Shown piece after piece: positions 1-5,274 of a stretch of DNA of 5,274 nucleotides. This stretch comes from an uncultured Spirochaetaceae bacterium. Its GTDB lineage: Bacteria > Spirochaetota > Spirochaetia > Treponematales > Treponemataceae. The DNA lies in contig CACYDQ010000519.1 in assembly GCA_902773215.1 (NCBI GenBank), forward strand, positions 1-5,274. Direction: 5' to 3'. Each line of letters begins with the position of its first letter. Position 1 is the first letter of the stretch. Under the pieces are notes generated by a model. That model saw nothing but the letters and a program-made list of their open reading frames with translations, did not search any database and was not told the DNA's origin. The position numbers and the translations under genes were made by a program.

Positions 1-83
1 GGAGCCGTATGGAGCCGTATGGAGCCGTATGGAGCCGTATGGAGCCGTATGGAGCCGTATGGAGCCGTATGGAGCCGTATGGA
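1..83. repeat. Perfect 10-bp tandem repeat array, cut by the left edge
   Basis: Eight uninterrupted identical copies of GGAGCCGTAT fill positions 1-80 and are followed by three more matching bases. The array begins at the first base of the window, so its true length is unknown. A 10-bp unit shifts frame by one base per copy and contains no stop in any register. The array is therefore open in all six frames and would encode a ten-residue periodic peptide whichever frame is used. On the minus strand that period is IRLHTAPYGS. It could be a variable-number tandem repeat, the start of a repetitive coding region read leftward, or an assembly artefact at a contig end. The sequence alone cannot separate these. 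Confidence 0.97.
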
Positions 84-139
84 AGAAACTCGCTTCATCT
101 TTTTTTGCTCGCTAACCTCTTTTATTAACTTCTTGTATT

Positions 140-168
140 AAAATAACATAAAACACAGGCACTGTCAA
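140..168 (-). promoter_or_regulatory. Leftward sigma-70-type promoter facing the tandem repeat
   Basis: On the minus strand a perfect -35 box TTGACA (163-168) is followed after 17 bases by TATTTT (140-145). A TG one base upstream of that hexamer gives an extended -10. Transcription would start near 133 and run into the tandem repeat. A minus-strand ATG lies at 98-96, but it has no ribosome-binding site at good spacing: the nearest AGAGG, at 116-120, is 17 bases away. The promoter sits back-to-back with the one driving the P-loop gene. The call rests on sequence match alone. Confidence 0.6.
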
Positions 169-198
169 GGGCTTTTTTTCTGCTTCCTTTCGAAAAGC

Positions 199-227
199 TT
201 GCAAAACTCCACATCAGGAAGTATAAT
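199..227 (+). promoter_or_regulatory. Promoter of the P-loop/Asp23 gene
   Basis: TTGCAA (199-204) and a perfect TATAAT (222-227) are separated by 17 bases, the optimal sigma-70 arrangement. The start of transcription would be near 234, only about eight bases before the ATG at 242 and about forty before the in-frame ATG at 275. This bears on the start choice: starting at 242 would make the mRNA nearly leaderless. Confidence 0.7.
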
Positions 228-241
228 TTACCAATAAAACT

Positions 242-1120
242 ATGAGTTTTCTTTCCAGGCTCCGGAACAACGGCATGACAATCTACGCCCTCGTCGGAAA
301 AAGCGGTACCGGCAAAAGCTTCCGCGCCAAGCTGATTGCCGAGCAGTATACGCTCTCTGCGATTATCGATGACGGGCTTCTGATACAGGACGAGAAAATC
401 ATCGCAGGAAAGTCAGCCAAGCACGAGAAGACCTACATGGGGGCCGTCCGCGTCGCCCTCTTTGACGACAAGGAGCACCGGGACGCGGTCGCAAAGACGA
501 TACAGAAGCAGAATGTCAAGAGAATCCTCATAATCGGCACGAGCGAAAAGATGGTGCAGAAAATCTGCGACCGTCTTCAGATTCCCCAGCCGGAGAAAAT
601 CATCAACATAGAGCAGATTGCAAGCCAGGAGGAAATCCAGAAGGCCATCGTCAGCCGGAACGCGGAGGGCAAGCACGTCATTCCTGTTCCCGCGATAGAG
701 GTCAAGAAGTCCTACCCGCAGATTTTCTACTCATCGGTCAGGGACTTTCTGTCCAACGAGCTGGGCAAGAACGTCAAGAAGCTCAAGAAGGACAAGCTGG
801 ACGAGAAATCCATCGTCACCCCGGAATTCAGCAAGAAGGGGCGGCTGGAAATCTCGCAGGCGGCCCTGGTCGAGATGACCCTGCACTGCATTGACCAGTT
901 CGATCAGGACAATGACATAAAGATTCACGTACGCAAGCTCGTCATCAAGCCCGAAAAACAGGGCTACAGGCTGGTGCTGACAATCGACGTGCCCTTCGGC
1001 AAGCAGCTGACCGGGACAATCCGGAAGCTTCAGGAATACATCATCGGCAACATAGAGAAGAACACGGGGATAATGCTGGAAGAGGTCAGCATTATCATCG
1101 ACAAGATTACGACGGACTAA
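242..1120 (+). CDS. P-loop NTPase with C-terminal Asp23/Gls24-like domain
   Basis: A 292-residue soluble protein with no signal peptide or membrane segment. A Walker A motif, GKSGTGKS, occupies residues 19-26 right after a first beta strand (IYALVG), so the N-terminal half should bind ATP or GTP. A second strand, RILIIGTS (94-101), may be part of the nucleotide fold. A Lys-rich linker around 174-190 leads to a C-terminal region (about 200-289) with the Asp23/Gls24 pattern: an initial GRLEIS, a strand pair around 231-250, and VPFGKQL through the final helix and strand. Asp23-type domains occur in Gram-positive envelope-stress proteins. Fused to a P-loop they form an arrangement I recall from treponemes, with no established role. 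An in-frame stop at 224-226 makes 242 the earliest ATG. ATG 275 (Met12) puts the P-loop strand at the N-terminus, as is usual, and has a weak GGA eight bases upstream, so it may be the true start. The gene ends one base from the convergent DUF4340-like gene. Confidence 0.85.
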   Translation: MSFLSRLRNNGMTIYALVGKSGTGKSFRAKLIAEQYTLSAIIDDGLLIQDEKIIAGKSAKHEKTYMGAVRVALFDDKEHRDAVAKTIQKQNVKRILIIGTSEKMVQKICDRLQIPQPEKIINIEQIASQEEIQKAIVSRNAEGKHVIPVPAIEVKKSYPQIFYSSVRDFLSNELGKNVKKLKKDKLDEKSIVTPEFSKKGRLEISQAALVEMTLHCIDQFDQDNDIKIHVRKLVIKPEKQGYRLVLTIDVPFGKQLTGTIRKLQEYIIGNIEKNTGIMLEEVSIIIDKITTD

Positions 1121-1129
1121 GCTAGTCCG
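1113..1129. other. Inverted repeat spanning two convergent stop codons
   Basis: CGGACTA (1113-1119) and TAGTCCG (1123-1129) are exact reverse complements around a three-base centre. They enclose the TAA of the P-loop gene (1118-1120) and the TAG of the DUF4340-like gene (1122-1124 on the minus strand). RNA from either strand could form a seven-pair hairpin. Neither side has a run of U, so it is not a standard intrinsic terminator. It may be a weak bidirectional end signal or coincidence. Confidence 0.35.
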
Positions 1130-2018
1130 CCTGATGTAATTCCTCGAGCAGATTGTCCAGCGTCATACCGCTTATGCCGTAGCGGTAGCTGATACGCGAG
1201 ATTGCGGCCCGATCCGCATCCGAGGCAGCAAGGCCGGGGGTCAGGGTGGGTATAACTATGTAGGAAGACTCCTTCTTGTATATGCTGAACAAAATCTCCG
1301 CCCCGTTTCCGAAGTACATCCTGCCCGTGTAATCCGCCTGGAGCCCTTCGCGGGGGCGGACGTTCTCTATCTTGCCCCGGCGCAGGCCTTCCTCCGCCTC
1401 CGCCCTGCCCAGCCCGGTCAGGCACTGGGGATACAGGAAGGGATCGGCCCAGAAGGATTCTTCCGCCGTCAGGTAGGACTGGATGCCGCCGTCCACCTCG
1501 TAGACCGTCACGTCGCTGGCAGAGCGGACGTAGACACGGCCGGTCAGCGGGTCATCGCCGCCGAAATACAGGTAAGAGAGGGTCTTGCGGGAAGCATCGT
1601 AAAAAGAAAGGGAAAAGGCCTCGCTGTCCGTAATGCCGAATTCCCCCCAGTCCTTGCGGGAGGAGGACTTCTCGTACGAGCGTATGACGGACGAAGCGAG
1701 ATTCAGAAGATTGTCCACGGCCTGCATGTCGGCAGGCCAGACGAACTCGCCGTTCCCGTCGCTGGAGGATCCGAGCCAGAGGCTTCCGGCTCTCTCCAGG
1801 CTGACCTTCCGTCTGCCGGAGAGAATGTCTCCCCCGCCCTGCGACAGTTCGATGAAGGCGACCTTCTCCTTGTGCGCGGGGTTCAGCAGGGCAGTGTCCT
1901 TGGCGGACGGCCCCTTCCGCCGCATGAAGGGCAGGAATGAAACAATGAGGATAAGAAGCAGGGCGAGGTCAAAGAGGTAGAAAACAAGGATGCCCTGCGC
2001 CTTGGAAAGCCTCCTCAT
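1122..2018 (-). CDS. DUF4340-like membrane-anchored protein
   Basis: A 298-residue protein. Residues about 9-31 form one strongly hydrophobic segment, flanked by RR near the N-terminus and RRK at 33-35, so it is probably anchored in the inner membrane with the rest outside the cytoplasm. The remainder resembles DUF4340: a tryptophan after short strands (WPADMQAVDNLLNLAS, 94-109), then WGEFGITD (124-131), LYFGGDDPLTGRVYVR (150-165), VYEV (172-175) and a SFWADPFLYP segment (188-197). DUF4340 proteins are often encoded beside GldG-type ABC transporter components, but none is visible here. The start codon overlaps the upstream gene's stop as ATGA and lacks a clear ribosome-binding site, so translation is probably coupled. 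The gene converges on the P-loop gene. The domain call is from pattern memory and the biochemical role is unknown. Confidence 0.75.
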   Translation of the reverse strand: MRRLSKAQGILVFYLFDLALLLILIVSFLPFMRRKGPSAKDTALLNPAHKEKVAFIELSQGGGDILSGRRKVSLERAGSLWLGSSSDGNGEFVWPADMQAVDNLLNLASSVIRSYEKSSSRKDWGEFGITDSEAFSLSFYDASRKTLSYLYFGGDDPLTGRVYVRSASDVTVYEVDGGIQSYLTAEESFWADPFLYPQCLTGLGRAEAEEGLRRGKIENVRPREGLQADYTGRMYFGNGAEILFSIYKKESSYIVIPTLTPGLAASDADRAAISRISYRYGISGMTLDNLLEELHQAD

Positions 2019-2419
2019 CGGGCGAACAAGAGATTTCGGAGATAGGAATCCCGCGCGTCATCCAGCGCAAGGTCAACTGCCCAGAGAGGCCAGTCGGGGT
2101 GATCCCGCATCGCCTCTCCGCGGAGGGCATCCTCGAAGAGGGCTGTCCCCACGTCGCACATGGTGTCGTCCTGAACGAAGGCTGCGAATTTGTCAAAAGC
2201 CCAGCCATAGCTTTCACGCTCAAGGTCGCGGAGGACATCCGTATTCGGAACCGTAGCGGCAGAATCTTCATCGGAGACGGCATCCGGCTGAGCCTCGCCC
2301 GCGACAAGCTGAACGACGGAGCTCTCATCCCTGACCTCCGGGTCGTTCAGAGCCTCCTGCGCGGTGCACAGGGAGACGGCAACAATGCAAGCAGAAATAA
2401 ACAATGCGGTTCGCTTCAT
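2015..2419 (-). CDS. Small exported protein of unknown function
   Basis: A 134-residue protein I do not recognise. It opens with a classical signal peptide: MKR, a hydrophobic core through residue 19, and a likely signal peptidase I site after Ala20 (CTA-QEA). A cysteine at 18 is preceded by VSL, a poor lipobox, so a lipoprotein is less likely but not excluded in a spirochaete. The mature part is acidic, with an Asp/Glu-rich disordered-looking stretch (about 22-68). A C-terminal part (about 69-134) is probably helical, with several aromatic residues and PDWPLWAVDLALDDA (108-122). The start is well supported by AAGGAG six bases upstream and a good promoter just beyond. The last four bases overlap the DUF4340-like gene, which implies co-translation and perhaps a shared role in the envelope. 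Confidence 0.75.
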   Translation of the reverse strand: MKRTALFISACIVAVSLCTAQEALNDPEVRDESSVVQLVAGEAQPDAVSDEDSAATVPNTDVLRDLERESYGWAFDKFAAFVQDDTMCDVGTALFEDALRGEAMRDHPDWPLWAVDLALDDARDSYLRNLLFAR

Positions 2420-2425
2420 GGAAAA

Positions 2426-2431
2426 CTCCTT
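2426..2431 (-). promoter_or_regulatory. Ribosome-binding site of the small exported protein
   Basis: AAGGAG on the minus strand, six bases from the ATG at 2419-2417. It fixes this start codon and is one of the better-placed ribosome-binding sites in the window. Confidence 0.75.
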
Positions 2432-2446
2432 TTTTCCTTTTTCTAT

Positions 2447-2474
2447 ATTGTAGCGTAGAATGAGCTAAAGTCAA
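2447..2474 (-). promoter_or_regulatory. Promoter of the exported protein/DUF4340-like pair
   Basis: On the minus strand TTGACT (2469-2474) and TACAAT (2447-2452) lie 16 bases apart, giving a start of transcription near 2440 and a leader of about 20 bases. The -35 box overlaps the stop codon of the NeuB-family gene (2471-2473). The downstream pair can therefore be transcribed separately from pncB and the NeuB-family gene, although read-through is possible because no terminator lies between. Confidence 0.65.
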
Positions 2475-3673
2475 GGGCAGCGCGAGAGCACATCTTCCCA
2501 GTCTACGCCTGCCCCCGCCGCAACGTCGCGGGTCAGGACGCAGCCGGTGACAAGGCGGGCGTACTCAGGCGAGATACCGGGGGTCAGGACTTTCTCGGTA
2601 CGGAGGACAGAGACATCGCCCTCCCCTATCCGCTCGCCTTTCTTCATGGCCCGCATGTAGTGCAGGCTCCTGTTGGTCCTGCCGTAGTTGGCCCGCTCGC
2701 TCGCGGCAAGGCGCTTTACGCCGCTCCCCAAAGCCGCCGCGACCATGTCCTTGCCATACTGGTCTGCCATCTGACGGAAGATTTCGCTGGGGGCCGCCTG
2801 CGGGCAGCCGTCTTTCTCGCACTTGCGGATGACGGCCTGGGTCTGGCGGACGGCCTGCACCATCTGGGCAAACTGCTCCGGCTCAAGCGCGACGGGGTCG
2901 TCAAGCCCGTCGGTCTTGCGGCTGAGCGTGATGTGCTTCTCTATCATCTGCCCGCCCAGCGCCGTCGTCAGCACGGGAATCAGGACGGGATCAAGGCTGT
3001 GGTCGCTTATTCCGGTGGGAACGCCGAATACCCGCCTGAGCGTCTCCACGCAGCGGACGTTATACTCGGTCTCCGGGGCGGGGTAGCTCGTGATACAGTG
3101 GAGGAGCGTCAACGGCGGCAGGGCGTTCTGCCCCCCCGCCCCCTGACCGCCAGCCTCGCCTGCGGGAGCAGCGGCGACGGCCGCTCCCCCATCGCTTCTG
3201 GGACGGTCCCCTTCCAGCAGGTCAACCGCCCGCTCTATGTCGCCGAGCCGGGACACCCCGCTCGAAAGGATAATCGGAATCTTCCCGTAATATGCGGCAC
3301 ACGCTTCCAGAAGCGGATAGTGGTTCACCTCGGGGCTTGCGATTTTTATTGCATCGGGACGCAGGGCTGCAAGTTCCTGCAAAGACCGCAGGCCAAAGGG
3401 CGAGCAGGCGAAGAGAAGGCCCTTCTTGTGGGCGTAGTCCAGGCAGGAGGCAAAGAAAGAGGAGTCCAGTTCCAGAGACCGGAAGCGGTCGTAGAGTCTG
3501 ACCGCCCCGCCCGGCAGCGTCACGAAGCCGGTGTCAGGATGCAGGATCTCATCGGCGTAGACCCACTGGAACTTGACGCAGTCAGCCCCTCCATCCGCCG
3601 CAGCGTCAATCAGGGCAAAGGCCTTGTCCAGGGAGCCTGCATGGGCGGTTCCGATTTCCGCGATGACCGTCAC
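2471..3673 (-). CDS. NeuB/SpsE-family nonulosonate synthase
   Basis: A 400-residue enzyme of the sialic acid synthase family, which condenses phosphoenolpyruvate with an N-acetylated hexose to make a nine-carbon sugar acid (sialic, legionaminic or pseudaminic type). The family pattern is clear: IAEIGTAHAG (4-13), VKFQ (33-36), FACSPF (88-93), KIASPEVNHYPLL (110-122), ILSSGVS (135-141), LLHCITSYP (190-198), GISDHS (221-226) and IEKHITL (244-250). His225 and His247 match the usual metal ligands. A C-terminal SAF/antifreeze-like domain (about 336-398) starts RSLHYMRAMKKGE. The first motif has Ala where Asn is usual, so the exact substrate cannot be named. Residues about 156-186 are a Gly/Ala-rich insert that makes the protein longer than the usual 340-350. 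The start is GTG at 3673-3671, one base after the pncB stop, with GGGGA about nine bases upstream, so coupled translation is likely. No CMP-sugar synthetase or glycosyltransferase gene lies nearby. Confidence 0.9.
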   Translation of the reverse strand: MTVIAEIGTAHAGSLDKAFALIDAAADGGADCVKFQWVYADEILHPDTGFVTLPGGAVRLYDRFRSLELDSSFFASCLDYAHKKGLLFACSPFGLRSLQELAALRPDAIKIASPEVNHYPLLEACAAYYGKIPIILSSGVSRLGDIERAVDLLEGDRPRSDGGAAVAAAPAGEAGGQGAGGQNALPPLTLLHCITSYPAPETEYNVRCVETLRRVFGVPTGISDHSLDPVLIPVLTTALGGQMIEKHITLSRKTDGLDDPVALEPEQFAQMVQAVRQTQAVIRKCEKDGCPQAAPSEIFRQMADQYGKDMVAAALGSGVKRLAASERANYGRTNRSLHYMRAMKKGERIGEGDVSVLRTEKVLTPGISPEYARLVTGCVLTRDVAAGAGVDWEDVLSRCP

Positions 3674-3674
3674 G

Positions 3675-4892
3675 CTAGTACTTCCCCAGCCGCCAGTTGA
3701 TGGCGCGCTGCAAGTACTCCTCGTACTGCTTGTTCTCGCCGATTCCCTTTCCCGGCGAGTCGGAAATCTTGACGACGGGGATGCCGTTCGCCTTTACGGT
3801 CTTCATCACGATGTTCAGGGGCTCCACGCATGTGTCGTTGACCAGGAAGGTTCCGATGCCAAACGCAACGCGGGTCCGGTCCTTGAAGTGCCGGTAAATC
3901 TTGGTAGCCCGCTCGAAGTCCAGGCTGTCGGAGAAAAGCAGGGTCTTTTTGGCGGGGTCTATGCCGAGCTTCTTGTAGTGGTCTATCATCTTCTCGCCCC
4001 ACTCGATCGGATCGCCGGAGTCGTTGCGCACCCCGCTGAAGAGCGTGGCGTTCTTCACGTCAAAGTCCAGGAGGAAGCAGTCCGTCGTAATGCAGTCGGT
4101 CAGCGCGATTCCCAGCTGAACGCCGTAGAGCTCATGCCAGTCGTCCATGACGAACTTGTTGGAATAGGCGGGGTTGCGCTCCGGGTAGCCCTGCCCCGTC
4201 ACCATGAAGACCTCGTGGGCCATCGTACCAATGGCAGTCAGGCCCTCCTTCATCGCAATCTCCACGTTGGACGTGCCGGAGAAGACGCTGCCACCGAGCT
4301 TGCCGGCCTCGTTCGCCTCCTTGAACATCCTGATAATCTGCTCCTGGGTCCCCTTGTTAAAGCGGCGGCGCGTGCCGAACTCGCTGAAGGCGCCAATCTC
4401 GTACTTGCCGCTTGCAAGGCTCTCTATCTTGCCTTTCGCCCGCTCTATCGCCGAGGCCGCAATCTCCTGGTAGCGGTCCTTGTACTGGTAGGCGAAGTAG
4501 ACGTTGTTGACGATGGAAAGGACGGGAATCTCGTAGTAAATCGTCAGGAACCAGGGGCCGACAGTCCTGATGTTCAGCCCGCACTCTGCGTCCGTGTTGA
4601 TGATGAAGTGCTCCAGCATGGGATGCCAGACCGCAAGGAAGGAGATGTAGCCCTTGTCCAGCCACTTTATGGAAGCAAGGTAGTCCAGCTCCTCCTTCTT
4701 GAACTGCACCTGGCAGTAGAGGGCAATCTGCCTCTTTATCTCCTCCACCATCTCCGGGGTGAAGCGAACGTCCTTGTTGCGGCAGACGAACTTCCACTCC
4801 ACGTTCGCATCCCCGTACATCCGCATGGCAAGCTGCCCCATGCTGAACTTGTAGAGGTCGGTGTCCAAAAAGCTTGTGATAATCTGTTCCAT
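3675..4892 (-). CDS. pncB: Nicotinate phosphoribosyltransferase
   Basis: A 405-residue cytoplasmic enzyme of the NAD salvage (Preiss-Handler) route. It joins nicotinate to PRPP to give nicotinate mononucleotide, with ATP hydrolysis in the family. The length and motifs fit the E. coli-type PncB of about 400 residues. LDTDLYKFSMGQ (9-20) is the N-terminal signature. FSEFGTRRR (169-177) and FSGTSNV (204-210) follow. GTMAHE (222-227) carries His226, equivalent to the histidine that is phosphorylated during catalysis. GVRNDSGDP (287-295) and FGIGT (344-348) are PRPP/phosphate-binding elements. No key residue looks missing and the protein appears complete. The ATG at 4892-4890 has AAGGAG 11 bases upstream and a good promoter beyond it. 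The NeuB-family gene follows after one base. Confidence 0.97.
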   Translation of the reverse strand: MEQIITSFLDTDLYKFSMGQLAMRMYGDANVEWKFVCRNKDVRFTPEMVEEIKRQIALYCQVQFKKEELDYLASIKWLDKGYISFLAVWHPMLEHFIINTDAECGLNIRTVGPWFLTIYYEIPVLSIVNNVYFAYQYKDRYQEIAASAIERAKGKIESLASGKYEIGAFSEFGTRRRFNKGTQEQIIRMFKEANEAGKLGGSVFSGTSNVEIAMKEGLTAIGTMAHEVFMVTGQGYPERNPAYSNKFVMDDWHELYGVQLGIALTDCITTDCFLLDFDVKNATLFSGVRNDSGDPIEWGEKMIDHYKKLGIDPAKKTLLFSDSLDFERATKIYRHFKDRTRVAFGIGTFLVNDTCVEPLNIVMKTVKANGIPVVKISDSPGKGIGENKQYEEYLQRAINWRLGKY

Positions 4893-4903
4893 AAAAATGG
4901 CGG

Positions 4904-4909
4904 CTCCTT
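4904..4909 (-). promoter_or_regulatory. Ribosome-binding site of pncB
   Basis: AAGGAG on the minus strand, 11 bases from the ATG at 4892. The spacing is slightly long, but the site is a full match and the N-terminus it implies fits the PncB family. Confidence 0.6.
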
Positions 4910-4945
4910 ATGCACCCCGCACAAGGGGGCGATTCTTACGGAAGA

Positions 4946-4974
4946 ATTCTACCACAATGCGGGGAGGCTTTCAA
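4946..4974 (-). promoter_or_regulatory. Promoter of pncB and the NeuB-family gene
   Basis: On the minus strand TTGAAA (4969-4974) and TAGAAT (4946-4951) are 17 bases apart, with a TG one base before the -10 box. Transcription would start near 4939, giving a leader of about 46 bases. An inverted repeat, ATTCTT-ACGG-AAGAAT (4932-4947, plus strand), overlaps the edge of the -10 box and the start site, so it could be a repressor site. I cannot match it to a known NAD regulator. Confidence 0.65.
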
Positions 4975-4988
4975 GGGCAGGACTCCCC

Positions 4989-5274
4989 TTACTCCCGGGC
5001 CCGCTTGATTTTGTAGAGCTCCGCGTCCGCCGCAGACAGGCAGTGATGCAAGGCATCTTCCTCTCTGCCGAGCCTGGAGTAGCCGATGCTCACGGTCAGG
5101 TCAAATTCCGCCCCGCTCTCCTTGTTCTTGTCCGTGACCATGCCGCGGATGAGGGAGCAGAGCTCCTTGACCTCCTCTTCGCTGTCAGCAATCGCCGCGA
5201 TGATAAACTCGTCCCCTCCGTAACGGGCAATGAAATGCCGCTTGCTGCACTTGGCGCAGGACTCCCGGAGAGAA
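4989..5274 (-). CDS. GGDEF diguanylate cyclase, C-terminal part
   Basis: The right edge holds the last 94 codons of a minus-strand gene ending in TAA at 4991-4989; its start lies outside the window. The intact RYGGDEF signature (GGDEF codons at 5219-5205) is the active site that makes cyclic di-GMP from two GTP. It is followed by the usual later elements FDLTVSIGYS and a closing ADAELYKIKRARE. The inhibitory I-site (RxxD ending four residues before the RY arginine) is absent: those positions are Ser and His. Feedback inhibition by the usual route is therefore unlikely. Two cysteines (CAKC) precede the active site with no known meaning. The sensory N-terminal domains are not visible. The next gene, pncB, has its own promoter 15 bases past this stop, so the two are probably separate units. 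Confidence 0.9.
   Translation of the reverse strand, partial: SLRESCAKCSKRHFIARYGGDEFIIAAIADSEEEVKELCSLIRGMVTDKNKESGAEFDLTVSIGYSRLGREEDALHHCLSAADAELYKIKRARE

Noticed and set aside
1..83. CRISPR array or origin iterons
   Set aside because: The 10-bp units are contiguous with no spacers, and there is no adjacent cas, rep or dnaA gene or DnaA-box-like pattern.
82..106. Intrinsic terminator ending at the T7 run after the repeat
   Set aside because: The only stem is four base pairs (GAAG/CTTC) with a seven-base loop, too weak to call.
172..180. T7 run as a rightward terminator
   Set aside because: No inverted repeat precedes it, and it lies between two back-to-back promoters where an AT-rich spacer is expected.
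1117..1425. A minus-strand frame of about 100 codons inside the DUF4340-like gene
   Set aside because: It is a Gly/Arg/Pro-rich shadow in another frame with no recognisable domain; the DUF4340-like frame explains the region.
2660..3700. A 346-codon open frame on the plus strand
   Set aside because: It is antisense to the clearly conserved NeuB-family gene, has no family motifs, and is explained by the GC-rich codon usage of the real gene.
4902..4909. Link between the tandem repeat unit (GGAGCCG) and the pncB ribosome-binding region (AAGGAGCCG)
   Set aside because: The seven-base match is explained by a normal ribosome-binding site plus chance; the rest of the unit does not match.
4961..4988. 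Terminator of the GGDEF gene
   Set aside because: The six-pair arms enclose a 16-base loop and no U-tract follows, so it is kept only as a possible operator.

Overview
The window looks like a moderately GC-rich spirochaete chromosome segment, most probably Treponema or a close relative. The main clue is the first gene, which joins an N-terminal P-loop NTPase to a C-terminal Asp23/Gls24-like domain. I associate that arrangement with treponemes from memory, so the assignment is an inference. The compact gene layout and the mix of functions fit but do not prove it. The first base falls inside a perfect tandem repeat, so the left edge may be a contig end.

Layout from left to right. Positions 1-83 hold a 10-bp tandem repeat (eight exact copies plus three bases). 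Positions 99-241 are AT-rich and carry two back-to-back sigma-70-type promoters. One fires left into the repeat; the other fires right into the P-loop/Asp23 gene (242-1120). All remaining genes are on the minus strand. Read in transcription order from the right edge they are: the 3' end of a GGDEF diguanylate cyclase gene (5274-4989); nicotinate phosphoribosyltransferase pncB (4892-3675); a NeuB/SpsE-family nonulosonate synthase (3673-2471); a small exported protein of unknown function (2419-2015); and a membrane-anchored DUF4340-like protein (2018-1122). The last of these converges on the P-loop gene with one base between the stop codons.

Two minus-strand transcription units can be proposed. 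The first, pncB plus the NeuB-family gene, has a good promoter at 4946-4974 and one base between the two genes, so translational coupling is likely. It pairs NAD salvage with synthesis of a nine-carbon sugar acid, with no obvious biochemical link. The second is the small exported protein plus the DUF4340-like protein. It has its own promoter at 2447-2474, whose -35 box overlaps the NeuB-family stop codon, and the two genes overlap by 4 bp (ATGA). Both proteins are predicted to be exported or membrane-facing, so they may work together at the cell envelope.

I see no CRISPR array, transposase, phage gene, tRNA or rRNA, and nothing I would defend as a new defence or mobile system. The points most worth a second look are the repeat array with a promoter facing it, the P-loop/Asp23 fusion, the Gly/Ala-rich insert with a G7 tract inside the NeuB-family barrel, and the paired exported and DUF4340-like genes.
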